Of a stretch of 64,000 nt of DNA, positions 34,363-46,535 are shown in pieces (position 1 is the stretch's first letter; every line of letters starts with the position of its first letter). The stretch is from the NCBI GenBank assembly GCA_039545275.1, contig BCHS01000011.1, forward strand, positions 248,001-312,000, given 5' to 3'. Source of the stretch: Pseudomicrostroma phylloplanum. Lineage: Eukaryota; Basidiomycota; Exobasidiomycetes; Microstromatales. Below the pieces are notes generated by a model that was not told where the DNA came from, did no database searches, and saw only the letters and a program-made list of their open reading frames with translations. Position numbers and translations under genes: made by a program.

Positions 34363-37300
34363 ATGGCCTCTTCGCTCGGTCCCTCTCTGCACTCCGAGCC
34401 CAACACCACCACTTCTGATCCGCTTCCGCAAAGTCGCGACGCAGACCAACACTACCACGCCCCTGCGAAGCAACCATCCACCTCACCACCTTCGCTACAT
34501 ACCGCACAACCACCATACTCTGCTCGTCATCATCGCTCTCCGTCGTCCACCACCATGGCCGCCACACCGCTGCCTCTCCGGCGGTCACCATCGCCCTCGT
34601 CTTCCCACCGCCCCTCGGTACGCCCCCTCACACCCCCCACTTCGAATGCGCAGACGCCTTCGATGCCTCCCCCTTCCTCGTCTCGTCCGTCCTCGCCTGC
34701 TACCTCTTCCTCTGTATCCCACTTCCAGAGGGCAGCTCCATACAGTGATCGCAAAATGAGCGTGGATCAGGCGGAAGCTGTAGCTCAACCCTCCAGTCCT
34801 CCCGACGATGACCAGACCATGAAGAGTCCGACCATTGTCCTCACAGATAGGAGGGCAAAGCGGGCCAGCAGTGGTGCTCATGCCGCATTCGAAGGTGCCG
34901 AGTATGGTAGGGACTCGAATGTCCTCACCTCGAGCAGTAGCAGCAAGCAGATGAGATTGTCTAGAGCTCAAACCGGCGACGCTCCGCTCTCGGGGGCAGA
35001 CTTTGAGGATCATGCAAGCCAAAGGCGGTCAACGGAGAGGGCCGCTGTGTTACAGGACGTGCAGAGCTCTCGAAACGAGCGGTCTCTCCGGAGAAGACCA
35101 AGCTTGTCTAGTCACTCCAGCCGGGAAGACCAACGCTCCCGCACACCTTCGCCAATCCTTGGGGATGCCTACCCTTACGCAGGAGCTTCTACGCGGCCGG
35201 GCCATACGGGAGCTCCAATGATTGGACCTTCTGCTGCAGATTTGCAGGCCTTGCTATACGACAAGAGCGAAAGACCCAGCCGTTCCAGCAGTAACCGGCC
35301 TCCAGGCCTTCCTGACTCGAGCGAGATTGCAGCTATCATCGCAAAGGTGGAAGACATGGGAGTGAAAGACGAGGTGGGCGCCTCTCTTCCTGCTGGGTCG
35401 CCCTCTTCCTCCTCCAAGGAGGTGGAATTGGTGCAGATCGTCAAGAAGCTTGGTCAGCACGCCCTTGAACAGGAGACCTACATCCAGAGCATGGAAGAGT
35501 CTCTCCACAATACCCGGGTCACAGCCGTCTCGGTAGTCTCCTCCCTCACTGCTCAGCACGCCTATGAGCTAAGTCAGGAGAAGCAGCTCAGAGATCGTCT
35601 CGAAGTCGAGCTCGATGGAGCGCAAGCATCGGCAAAGAAGCTGAGCTCATTGCTGGCAAAGGCACAGAGCAGAAACGAAGGCAAAGACCGCGAGAGGGCC
35701 GCAAGTGTCGAGGAGGAGATGAAGTGGGTCGCATCGCTGCCAGGAGGCAGTGCAAAGAAGCCCAGCTCGGCAGCTACGGCGGCCGCAAATGCTGCTATGT
35801 CTCCGAGGCAGCCGGCAGGTAGTGGATACTCCGATCCTTTTGCTGGCGAGGAAGCCAGGAAGAATGGCGAATTGGCTGGTCTCGGCATTTCAGAGACACC
35901 ACTGTTGCCTCAGAGCGAATACGTGAGTCCTCGCGATGATGGAGGTGTTCTCGATGGAAATGGCAATACTGAATTTACTGTGCTCTCTCCTCCGCCCCCT
36001 CGAACCCTTCTTGCTCCCCCCACAGACGGACGTGTTTGACTCGCCCATGTCTGCGATGATTTCGGAACGCAACAAGCTGGTCGCAGACAAGAGGCATCTG
36101 AAGAACCGGGTACGGGACGCAGAAGCTCAGCTCCATCGACTAGAGAATGAGCTGAAAGCACTGCGACCGCTCCTTCTCCAGGGCAGTGCGAAGGCATTGA
36201 CCGCATCCTCTACGATGCCATCAGTGCCGGCCACACCATCTTCCAGCCAGCGAACGCCAGGTAGAGTTCGCAAGGATCCTGGGTCTGCTCGCCGCCGCCG
36301 CCACAACGTCATGGGCGATGCCGAGGCCGAGCATCTTCTGCTAGCCGCCAGACGATTGAACCACGCCCGTGCGCAGGCAGAGGCGAACATGCCGCCTTTC
36401 TCGGAGACTTCGCCTCTCAAGCCGACCACAGCGCGCTTCTCGGTAGTAGGAGACCATCCCAGCACGCCGCCCGGTCGACTTAATGTCCCACCCCGTACTC
36501 CTGGAACAGCCAACACGATCACAGCTAGAACTCCACGTTCTACTGGCAAGAGTCGAGTGTCGCTTATGGACTCAGTCTTTGCCAACGGGGGACCTGCACT
36601 TCCGGGATCGCCTCAGTCAAGAAGCAAGCCGTCCTTTCGCAGTCACGAGCGCCTCAATTCTGCAACCTCAGGTATCGATGAGCTATTGCAGGCTGCTCAG
36701 ACAGTGTCGACACCTCGTGATCAAAGGGTCAACAGCCTCGTTGACAATGGATCCTCAGAGCAGCTACGCGCCCTGGCCGATAGTGCTGAAGCAAGCGACA
36801 CCTACTTCCCCAAGATGCCTCCGGTGGGATCAAAGATGACCGGCCCTACTCACAGCGGCGCGGCTCCCGGTCTTGCAGCGGCCATTGCGCTTGAGCGACC
36901 TCAGATGCATGACAGTCCCAAGAGGAGACGAATGTCTGCCACAGCCGTTGATCAGGAGCGTTTGGCTTTCCTAAGCTCCTCGCCTCAGGCGCGTTACTTG
37001 AACAGCTTACGTACCACTGATGGAGGTGTTGTGAATGGCGCTGGCAGCAGGAGACTCCGCACAAGGACGGAGGGCTCCAATCATCCTGCTTCAGAGTCAC
37101 GTAGGACTGGTCGGGGCGGCAGTGGTGATCATGAAGGAGAAGGAGGAGGGATCTCAGCGCTGGATCTCTTGGCAGATCAAGCGACCGCTTCTCAAAACCC
37201 GTCTTCGAGCTCGGAGCCCTCCAATTCTGACAGTGAGAAGAAGGCGGACAGCTACCCCGGTCACGGCGAGAATGGCCGAGGCAAAGCTGCTGCCGATGAA

Positions 37301-38554
37301 GACGCTCGGGAAAGCTATCATATCAGTAGCGGGCCCAAGCAAGTCGCATCGAGCCTCATGGCGGCCCGTGCTCGGGTTGCTGGAGGGGGAGCTCCGATTG
37401 CCTATGCTCACAGTCCTCACTCTGACTACTCGGAGAGAGGCGCCACTGGCCCGCTGCCCAGATATTCTACTGGCTACCCACCACCGTCACCTCACGGCAC
37501 AAGCGGCAGCCATCATTCTCAGCTGTCATCGCCAATTACCTCGTCTCATTCTGGCGGGCCTATGCTTCCTCCGCCGCCCTCTGAGGCTTTCCTTCTACGG
37601 GGTGGCAGTTCTTCTGGTCACCACGCAACGGCATATGGAGGCCACACGAATCTGCCCCACTTGAACACTAGTGTTGGGCACCACGGACACCCACATCAGC
37701 CGTCGTATTCGCACCAGTACAATCAGCAGATGCACGGCCACATGCCCATGTCGCCCCACTCTCACTCTATGCCTCCTCACCTAAACCTCCAGCACAGTCA
37801 TCATCACCCAGGTACTACTGCCAACGGCAGTCCCCTGCCACCGCAAGTGCCGATGCCCAATGGCTACATGTCATCCGCCTCGCCTTCGCCAATCTCTGCG
37901 AGCACGCCACACCATGCCTATGGCTATCACCCGCAGCAGCAGCAACAGCAGCAGCAGCCCCTCCACTCTCCTCACTCAAGCAGCGGGCACCGTCCTTCGC
38001 TTTCGCTTGACTCGAGCAAGACGCCCAAGCCCAAGGGAGGCAACACGTCTCCGGACAAGCGGCTGCCTTATGTGCGCTGGACCTCCGAGGAAGACGCTAA
38101 ACTGCGCCAGGCCATCATGCAGCACGGCCAGCGATGGGAGGCCGTAGCCAAGGCTGTAGGCACCAGGAGCTACCATCAGTGTCGCCAGCGAGCCCTACTG
38201 ATGAGGCGCAAAGGTCTGGATCCTGTCGTTGCTGGTGCTGGTGGTGCTGGTGGGGGAGCTGGGGGAGGAGGTGGTGAGAGAGGCGGCAGTGGAAGTAGTG
38301 CTGGTGGAGGTAGAGGTGGGAATGGAGGAGATGGCGGAAGTGCTACGCCCGATGCTGATGGTGACGAAGGAGATGAATTGGGCGAGGGCGAAGGAGAGGG
38401 TGAAGACGGTGAGGGCGACGATGGCGAGGAGTACGGCGGCGGTGCAGAGGCAGGCGGCGGGCACGACGCAGAGCAGCACTACGCTGCCCACCAGCAGCGC
38501 CATCTGCAGCAATCTCACCAACAGCAGCAGCAGGTCGACCCCCGCCTTCATTGA
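34363..38554 (+). CDS. Large coiled-coil protein with C-terminal Myb/SANT domain
   Basis: Predicted 1362 aa from exons 34363-35922 and 36026-38554 (intron GTGAGT...CCACAG, phase 0). The N-terminal 350 residues are S/P-rich. Coiled coil 1 covers about 351-445 (ELVQIVKKLGQHALEQETY onward) and coiled coil 2 about 527-572 (MISERNKLVADKRHLKNRVR). A long S/H/G/Q-rich region follows, with poly-Q. A single Myb/SANT repeat at about 1203-1250 reads YVRWTSEEDAKLRQAIMQHG, RWEAVAKAVGTRSYHQCRQR, with three spaced aromatic positions W-W-Y. The tail is Gly-rich, then acidic, then Q/H-rich. Probable chromatin or DNA-binding protein that oligomerises; I do not recognise a named orthologue. The GTRSYHQCRQR element is distinctive. 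An upstream GTG-initiated extension is unlikely to be used. Confidence 0.85.
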
Positions 38555-39187
38555 ATGGCAAGTGGGATCCGGCCGCTCGCGCTTGGTTGACCATCTGTGG
38601 CGGATGGGTGGGTGGGTGGGTGGTCCAAGCTTCACGCGCCTCCTTCACTACATGTATTGTATAGTCTTCTCAGCGGCTCAAACACCTTCTGGAAATGGAG
38701 ATCCGTCCTTCACACACGATGAAGCTGACAGACATCGACCGGTCTTCGTGCTGCCCTTGAGTGCTCGTCGTGTCGGTCTAATCATGGCGTGCCTTGGAGT
38801 AGTTGCCACTCCACAAGCGCGACGTTGTGCCTGCGAGAGATCCATCGGCGGAGCGGAACGAGAAGGAATGGGGACAGACAGACAGGAAGGAAGGAGTGAA
38901 GTCCTGTGTCTTTGATTGTGACTCTTACCTCTATCACTTCCCTTTCGGTGCATATTCCCCCTCTTTTCGTTGGACTCTTCCTTTGCCAGTTCTCAAGGCC
39001 TCTTAAGTCTCTTCCTTCTACTGGCTCATTCAAGCTAAACGGAGACAAGGCGAGGCTCGTGGCTGCTGTCCTTTGCGCCACTTTCTTGTACTCATCATCG
39101 CACAGGGCTAGGCTTTCCTCCTGCGTCTCCTGCCGTCACTTGTTCCAAGCAGGCTCTCACTGAGGAGCCGAGCCAGTCGATTCGACC
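38555..39187. other. Intergenic region Myb gene / FLX1
   Basis: 633 bases between tandem plus-strand genes: 3' UTR of the Myb gene and promoter of FLX1. It holds a GGGT repeat at 38606-38623. No gene is supported. Confidence 0.5.
38606..38623 (+). repeat. GGGT repeat with canonical G-quadruplex pattern
   Basis: Four GGG runs separated by single T, followed by TGG, lie 52 bases after the Myb-gene stop codon on the sense strand. Single-nucleotide loops with three-G runs are the classic stable parallel quadruplex arrangement, possible in both DNA and the mRNA 3' UTR. Confidence 0.85.
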
Positions 39188-40692
39188 ATGGCTGCTAGCA
39201 GCAGAGGTGACGGTGGCCACTCGCAGGCGACAATAGCCAGCAATGCCGAAGCAGGTCCCTCCCGCCCCTCCCAACGCCTATCAAGCTTACTCGGCACAGG
39301 TGGCAGCTCCAAGACTCCCTCCTCCGCCACAGCAGAAGACCCAGATACGCCCAGAAACCAGAGTCCCGCCTCCTTTTTCCCCACGCCAGCCCTCGATCAT
39401 GCTTTTGCGGGGATCACGGCTGGGGCGATCGCGACGGTTTGTATGAACCCGCTGGACTTGATCAAGACGCAGTTCCAGGTGGATACCTCTTCTTCCTTCA
39501 AGGGCAAGGGCAAAGATCCTGGTTCTGGCTCTGGCTCTGGCTCCGGCTCGGCAGGCGCAGGAGTGAGAAGGGAAGGCTTTCTAGCGGCAGTTCGGAGGGG
39601 AAAGGTGGTGACGGACATTTATGGAGCCTTGAGGGAGATTGTGAGACGGGATGGGTTCCCGGGACTGTACAGGGGCTTGAGCCCGAACGTTGTAGGCAAC
39701 TCAGCCAGCTGGGGGCTGTACTTCCTCTGGTGAGTTTGCGCTGTCCGCGGACGGACAGATGTCCCGAGCTCAACACGGTAGCTCACCTCTGACACCCCTG
39801 CTGTACGATCTTACCAGGTACACGATGATCAAGGAGCACATGTCCCTCTCCTCCTCAGCTGACGGCACCGACCGCAACCGCAAGCTGAGCGCAACGCAGC
39901 ACCTCCTCGCCGCCTCCGAATCCGGAGCAGTGACGGCGCTGATGACGAATCCGATCTGGGTAGTCAAGACGCGAATGTTTACTGCGCCTGTCCCTTCTAA
40001 AGTCCCAACACCGGGGGAACCGCCGAATCCTTATCGCTCGCTGCGGAGCTCGCTGGCGCATATCTATCAGACGGAGGGAGTTAGGGGACTGTGGAAGGGG
40101 GCGGGACTGGCGCTTTTCGGCGTCAGTAATGGGGCGATTCAGTTCATGGCATATGAGCAGCTGAAGCGCTATCGGAGCGATGCGATCCTCCTCAAGCGGG
40201 GAGGTGACGTGAAGCCGGAGGAGCTCGGTTCAGAGGGGCAGGTGAAGCTAGTGAGTATCAGCGCAGAACTAAGAGGGAGGAAGGAGGGTGCTCCTCGGCG
40301 ATGTGTGTGGGTCTCCATGGCTGACCGTGTCCTCCCATCCTTTTCTCGCACAGAGCAACACCGAATACGTCATCATCTCCGGCGTCGCCAAGCTCCTCGC
40401 CATCCTCGCCACCTACCCCTATCAAGTCGTCCGCTCCCGCGTTCAGAACCACTCCACCCTCCAACAATACCCCACTGTTCGCTCCTGCATCGTGCAGACC
40501 TGGCGGGGCGAAGGGACGAGAGGCTTCTACAAGGGTCTGGGGACTAATCTGGTGAGGATCCTTCCTGCTACGTGCGTCACTTTTGTCGTGTATGAGAATG
40601 TCAGTTGGGCGTTGGGGACGGCGGCTAGTCGCAAGAGGAAGCTGCTGCTGCAGGAGAGCCGGGATGGGAAGGAGGTGCAGGTGGGCAGTTGA
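39188..40692 (+). CDS. FLX1: Mitochondrial carrier, FLX1/SLC25A32 type (FAD/folate)
   Basis: Predicted 437 aa from exons 39188-39729, 39818-40250 and 40354-40692; all introns GT-AG. Three carrier repeats are marked by NPLDLIKTQFQV, NPIWVVKTRMFT and YPYQVVRSRVQN (P-x-D/W/Q-x-x-K/R motifs). SASWGLYFLWY after the first repeat is characteristic of the Flx1/SLC25A32 group, which moves FAD or folate across the inner mitochondrial membrane. It has an unusually long, S/T/P-rich N-terminus (about 65 residues) and a GSGSGSG-rich matrix loop in repeat 1, so it is longer than yeast Flx1 (about 310 aa). It converges with MYG1. FAD versus folate specificity cannot be decided by sequence reading. Confidence 0.9.
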
Positions 40693-40949
40693 GTAGGCAT
40701 AGGAACACCCCGAGTAGAGGGGTCGTGGACGGCAGAATAGACGTGCTTGGATACCATACCGCGATCAAGAGCCTGCAGAAGTAATAGACGACCCAAGCCA
40801 GAAGGCCTATCATATTGTAACATCAGTAAATGCAATTGACTCTCAGGGAACAGTGATGATGGTGATAGTGATGACGATGATTGTGAGCCCGCCTTTACTT
40901 TGTGCTCCGTACACGAGCAATCCCTTTTGAAACTAGCCAAGTCGCCCCT

Positions 40950-42113
40950 CTAGAGCTCCAAAGCCTTCTGCGTCATCTTGAGCGCTCCCTCCCTAGTCTG
41001 ATTACCCCCAATAAATCCACTGGCATGGACAAAGATGCCTCCCGGGATGCCGGTCACCTCGTCCAGCTGGGCATCACGCACCCCGCGCCAAGCCTCCGGC
41101 AGGGCTTTTCTGCTAACGAAGGAGTCGGCCGTCTCGGGCACGGCCTGGATGCGCCACTTGCCCGCCTCGTCTGGGTAGACGACGTAGAGGATCCTCTCTG
41201 CGGGCGTCTGGCCTTTGCCCGAGGCAGTGGCGGCCTGCTCTGCTTCCAGGGTGAAGAGGTGGTCCTTCCAGCTGGCAAACTCATCAAAGACCAAGACTCG
41301 ACCCTGCGCATCCCCACTCAGCTCTGCACGGCGGGACATTGCCTTTTCCACGATCTCCCTGGCGGGCAGCCAGGCGGAAAAGGTGTAGTCTACCCGGTCG
41401 AAGAACTCCCCACCGGCCATGGATGAGGCGCGCTCGAAGCGGGCGTCCATCTCTTGCGAGCTTGCAGTCTGGTTCCAAGAAGGGTTGAGGTAGCCCACGC
41501 GCGAGGAAAGGTCTGTCTTGTTCTTGTAGGCCGAGGGAGCCGAGGAGGGGTATTGGGGGATGCCGTTGTCAATGCCGTCGATGGCTTCGATGAAGTCATC
41601 GTAGAGCTTGTTCCACAAGAGGCTCACTCGAGCGTCCTCCAGCGGGAGCGAGAGGTGCTGCGAGAGGATAGCTTGGCCGTAGTGCCTGCAAATGAGAAGC
41701 ATCAGTATCGCTTTCATTGTCAGTACTGATCCTTCCTTAAGCTCGAGCAGGAGGAACCTCTAGCCTACTCACTTCCACACCAAGCCAGCGCTGGAGAGCT
41801 TCGTCTTGTGCTTCTGATCGAACACCTCCTCGAATCCCCTCTGGTGGTGATCAAACCTTTGCCTGCTCTCATCATACTCTGCGCCAACGTCCACAACGAT
41901 TGCTCCCTGTGAGATGAGCTCTGGATCTCTAGTCCTGGTGAGTGAGAGGGGCTTGAATTGGGGCAAGGTGCGTAGGAGATTGACAGCGAGTGCTTCGTCT
42001 GCGTGGAATGTACCGGAGTGAGTGACGATGCCGCCGCTGGAAGACGAGGCAGTAGCAGCAGCGCTGTCGGTGTCCAGCTTGGGACGCTTGGCGTCGAGGG
42101 TGGAGGCGGACAT
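40950..42113 (-). CDS. MYG1: MYG1 family exonuclease (DHH-like, UPF0160)
   Basis: Predicted 358 aa from exons 42113-41773 and 41685-40950. Conserved metal-site motifs: VTHSGTFHADEALAV, AIVVDVGAEYDESRQRFDHH followed by QRGFEEVF (DHH-like HHQ), then KLSSAGLVWKHYG, NKLYDDFIEAIDGIDNGI and GGEFFDRVDYTFSAWLPARE. The C-terminal domain includes ILYVVYPDEAGKWRIQAVPE and FVHASGFIGGNQTREGALKM. MYG1 is a 3'-5' RNA exonuclease found in mitochondria and nucleus/nucleolus, and is reported to coordinate cytosolic and mitochondrial translation. Its length matches the family. The start ATG follows a short leader and no typical presequence is obvious. It is head-to-head with MRPL6. Confidence 0.94.
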
Positions 42114-42463
42114 TCTACCTGAGAGGCGCGGTAGAGGGGTCAAGGGAGAGGAGAGTGAACGAAAGGCTGGTAGTAGATAGCGACGCAGCTTGGAGAAGGG
42201 TGGAAGTCAACGCTGAAAAGGGTATGAAAGTGGTAGACTGCTAACGAGGGAGAAGTTGTGTTCCTTGGGAAATGTACTCTGTTGAATCGGAAGAAGGTGG
42301 AGCTGCTGCAATTGTCTGCCGCCCTTGGCTCTGCCTGGCTGCCGCGCGCAGATTTGTCCGAGGGAGATCTTCGCGGGAAGGAGACCATGACAGACGCCTT
42401 TCGCCGCTCCTTCCTCGTAACGCAGCCAGGCTACCTACCACTCCTCACCCATTCACGCCAGCC
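42114..42463. promoter_or_regulatory. Divergent promoter region MYG1 / MRPL6
   Basis: 350 bases separate the start codons of two genes with mitochondrial roles. No obvious TATA box. A shared promoter is inferred from orientation and spacing. Confidence 0.5.
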
Positions 42464-43520
42464 ATGTCGCTGCCTCTGCTCAACAGGGGAGCATCCCACC
42501 TCACCCGCAGCAGCCCACTCGCATCTACCTCTCGCCTCACCCTCTCATCTCCTGCGCCGAGTCAGCAGCAATCTCGCAACTCCCACATCGGATCTGCACC
42601 CATCTACCTCTCCCCCAATACCACCCTCACCGTACAGCCCTACCCTCCGCATCCAAACCCAGCTAGGCCGCTGAGCCCAGCATTGCAGACCGCTCGGTCG
42701 GTGTTGGTCAAGGGACCTCTGGGGGAGTGTCTCGTGCCGCTTCACAAGGGCGTAGACATCTCCCGCGCCGCCTCCGTAGCACCGGGGACAGCCAAGGCAG
42801 GCGCAGGCGGTAGCACATCAGCGGCAGCAACAGTGCCTGCAACGCAAGGCAGCGAGTCTGAGCCCGCCCGGTACGATGTGCTGATCCAGTCTAGCTCGTC
42901 CGTTCGCGCCAAGAAGCTCGTCTCGTTCTGGGGCATGACCCGCGCCCTCCTTCAAAACGCCGTAGAGGGCGTATCCGAGGGCCATTCTCTCGCCCTGCGC
43001 CTCGTCGGTGTAGGATACCGAGCCGCCGTAGAGGCCGATCCTACACCGCGGCTGAGCAAATTGCAGGCTGCATTGCAAGTGCCAGGGGCGAGGACCTTCT
43101 TCACTTCAAAGGAGCAGGAGGAGGCCTACAGGCTCTTGGCACAGAGGGAGGATGCGATGCAGGGTGGAGCGGGTGGGACGGACAAGCAGCAGAGGCTGGT
43201 GCTGAGATTGGGATACTCGCATCCCATTAGTATGCCGGTGCCAAAGGGACTCACCGTTGCAACGCCCCAGCCGACGAGGATCGTGGTAAAGGGAGTAGAC
43301 AAGGAGGCCGTGGGGCTATTTGCTAGTCAGATCAGGGCCTGGAGACCGCCTGAGCCTTACAAGGTGAGTTCTGTAGCGGCGACTAACTCTGGCGATCTTC
43401 TTCGTCGAGATGTACGAGCTGACTGTTGGACCTTCTGCTTTCTGCTATTCTTCACTACAGGGTAAGGGTGTGTTCGTTGGCGGCGAGACGATCAAGCTCA
43501 AGAGCCCAAGGAAGAAGTAA
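42464..43520 (+). CDS. MRPL6: Mitochondrial large-subunit ribosomal protein uL6m
   Basis: Predicted 319 aa from exons 42464-43363 and 43461-43520; the intron has GTGAGT and CTACAG borders. The uL6 fold is seen as VLVKGPLGECLVPLHKGVDI, LRLVGVGYRAAVE (RNA-binding turn), LRLGYSHPISMPVPKGLTV, TRIVVKGVDKEAVGLFASQI and RAWRPPEPYKGKGVFVGGET followed by IKLKSPRKK. The N-terminal 60 residues (S/R-rich, few acids) fit a mitochondrial targeting sequence. A 35-residue alanine/glycine-rich insertion after KGVDISRAA and a second near the second uL6 repeat lengthen it over yeast Mrpl6. The 60-base last exon carries the conserved C-terminus, which confirms the splice. Confidence 0.93.
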
Positions 43521-43674
43521 GGGGTGAAGGAAACGGTGCTAGGCACACGGTCAGAAGTGCGAGGAGACCCTGCCTATGCAAGAGAGGTCCTGTTGGAGTA
43601 TTGTTTGTACTGCTATCCACTCTCTGGCGATCTCAAATTTACACAAACATCAGCACAGTCCGCATCCCATATCT

Positions 43675-46393
43675 CTAATCCAGCCTCCTCCCAGCGACTC
43701 CCACTCCCATCCCCTCCCCCGCGCGCCTAGATCCCGTCACCCTCCTCCTCTTCTTCTTGACAGCCTCACGGTGACGGCGTTTATAGTCCTGCGTGAGCTC
43801 CACTTTGCGCGAGGCCCAAAGGGCTTCGAGGGCCGCGGGGGATTCGGTACGCCAGAAGGGCTGGTGAACAAGGGGAGCTCCACTGCTCGAAGAGTGGGTG
43901 TGGAGAGGTGGGCGTTGTAGAAGCACGATGGGGTCGCGGGGATCGTTGTCGAAGCGTGGGAAGAAGAAGGGGGGAGGACCGCTCGACGAGGGGGCTTGGT
44001 GTCCGCTGGTAGTGGTGACGCCAGCTTGACCTGCCCCTTCGGCAGGGACGCGTTGGCCCCATACCCGAGTCCTCACTCCGTCGCCAGTCTGCCCTGAGCC
44101 ACCAGCAGCAGTAGTCGCAGCAGCAGCAGCGCTCCCTTGCTCCTCTCCGTCATCGAACCCAAAGTCAAAGTCCTCGTCCAACTCGTCGTCTCCGAGACCC
44201 CAGCCGGTAGCTGTGCCTGCGGAGCCGGAGCCAAAGAGGGAGAAGGAGGAAGCGCCACCTCCTGCTTGCGGCTTGAACATGTCCTTGAGGCTGCCCATCT
44301 TGACTTCTGATGGGCCGGCGTGGGCAATACCAGCTGGTCCTGAAGGGGCAGTGGTTGTGGCTGATGTAAGGACAGGTGCAGAATTGGTAGTGGCAGTTGA
44401 CGCGGCGTCGATCTGCTGTGGGGCCTCTGACTCGTCTTGTGTTGACAGGACAGGCACGCTGGCTGGCTCGTACCTCTGGACAGGCTGGAAAGGCTTGGCA
44501 GCGGCCGGAGTAGAGCTGCTCGCGGAGGCGGCCTTCATCTGAGCGAGCAGGGCAGCTCGCTTGGACAGGACTGGAGGTGCAGAGGTAAGCGTGTCCTCGG
44601 CTTCGGTGTGGACAGAAGTGGGTCTGCTCTGCGGAGGTGGAGGAGGCGATGGGCTCCTTGCTTGGGGAGCCGGCTCGGGCTCAGGCTCGTAGATCTGCAT
44701 GGCCATCGTCTCTTGCTGATCTTCAGCTTCGTCTACTTCGGGTTGCGACACCTCTTCGGTTGTGGCTGTCTCTGGGTCGCCGTTGAGCTGCTTCCACCAC
44801 TCTCCCTCATCCTCGTCGTCTTCGACTACCGGCGGAGGCAGAGCGGCCTTATGCTGTGAGCCTCCCTTCCTTTTCGCCGCCTTACCCTCGTCAGGTTTGA
44901 CCAGTCCACCGCTGCCAAACATTTCCCTGAGCAGTTTCAGCTCCCTCTCCTTCTCTTGCGGCGTCTTTTCCGCCAAGGAGATAGTCTGACGTACGGCTGC
45001 AGTGGCCGGAAGAGCGTCTTCGTTGTATCCTTCAGAGAAGGCGTCGTCCTCTTGTGGGTTGTACTGAGTGAGCTGGAAAGTACCGTCCGCAAAGTCACCA
45101 GCGTCTCCATCGTCATCGTCCGAACTGTCGCTGTCGTCCTCGGCTCCATGGCCAGCTTTGACAGCCTGATCCACGAAAAGCGCTTCGTTGATAGAAGGTC
45201 CAGCTAGACCGACAGGGGCGGTGTTGGCTGGCAGCCCTCCATTATCGTCGCCGTAGTCCGACTCTGAGCTCGACTCTGAGCTACTAGAAGCAGATGAAGA
45301 GCTGGAGCTGGAGCTGGAGCTGGCCTCTGATACCTGCTCCACTTCCCGCTGAGGCTCGACAAGAGACTTTTGAGATGTCACCTTGTGCGGTGCAGTCCGT
45401 ACTTCCTCGACCTCATCTCCACCGCTCTTGACCCATCGTACCTTTCCCTCTTCCCCTTCCACGTCTTCGCAGATCCAGAGCTCGCCGGGTCCCGACATTG
45501 TATCCTGCCCATCCGTCCCTTCCTCTAGCGTTTCGCCAGAGAGATGAACGGCTCCGTACCTCGCAGGATCGATCAGCTGATTCCTCGCTCGACTGGTCGT
45601 CGCTATCTTGGGTGCGGCTGGCTCCTTGGTCTTTTTGCGACGCTTCGTCTTTGATGCTGAGGTGGAAGTGGAAGAAGTCGGGGCGGTAGCGGTGGGTAGG
45701 GGATGCGTAGGTCTCATCTGAAGAGGGCGGATGAGGTGTCCAGCTGGGGTAATGCGCCAGCCCTGATGGAAGCGTAAGGAACGGCGAGATGTCAGCATAG
45801 CCCCCCTCAACCTTGCCGACATGCGTTTGACTTCGACTCCTGCTCACCCAGACTTTGCCCGCCTTTACGTCCTCTTCGGTAATGACCTGTCCCTTGCTGA
45901 CCCTCTGCTCCTCCCTGCCATTGGCAATTCTCCTCTTCCTCTTCTTTCGCTTCTTCTCATCTCCTTCTCCGCTCTCACTGCCGTCTTGGTCCTCAGTCGT
46001 AGCTTTGAGCTTATCCTCATTGAGCCTAGCCCACCCATCGAGCTGCTCACTGCCCTTACCAAAGCCTCCCTTGAAGTCCTTCTTGGCTTCTCCGATCCTA
46101 ACTTTACTCCCCTTCCAGACTGTGCCGCTGAGTGTGTTGACGCACTTCCTGATTCTGTCTCTGCTTCCTTTGAGTGTAACAAAGGCCCAGTTGCGGGGCT
46201 GTCCTAGTGCGTCGCTGGCGGGGGGCCAATGGGAGATGGAGAGGACTGATGCGTAGGGTGTGAAGCGGTTGGTGAGGTCCTGCAGGGAGCAGAGGGTGGG
46301 GGACAGTCCGGATATGTGCAGGCGGGTGGTGATGGTCTGCTGTGAGGAAGAAGGTGTCGAGGACGAGGCAGGAGTCTGCGACGTGGCTGCCAT
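43675..46393 (-). CDS. NOL8-like nucleolar RRM protein
   Basis: Predicted 877 aa from exons 46393-45848 and 45762-43675; the intron starts GTGAGC and ends CATCAG, joining GKVW to GWRITPAGHLIRPLQ. The N-terminal RRM (about residues 12-95) reads TRLHISGLSPTLCSLQDLTN, NWAFVTLKG, VRIGEAKKDFKGG. This arrangement (single RRM, then KxxWKGSxLRIxxAKxDY-like motif and a long acidic/serine-rich body) resembles NOL8 and its fungal relatives. Later features: acidic/serine tracts, repeated MFGSGG/MFKPQAGGG-like short motifs, and a basic C-terminal end (YKRRHREAVKKKRRR). It probably acts in nucleolar pre-rRNA processing. Orthology is moderate, because only the RRM and architecture support it. Confidence 0.72.
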
Positions 46394-46535
46394 CGTCGTT
46401 GATGATATCACGAAGGACGAAGTCTAGGCAGGAATCGTCTCTATGCCTTGCTCGTCCAGTCTGCGTATCGTAGCCAGTGTCCAGGAGCATTGACAATCGG
46501 AAAGGAAAAATCGCCAGAAACTCCGACGCAGGAAG

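Noticed and set aside
37930..37965. CAG-rich tract as a mobile-element or CRISPR-like repeat
   Set aside because: It is an in-frame poly-Q coding run within the Myb gene.
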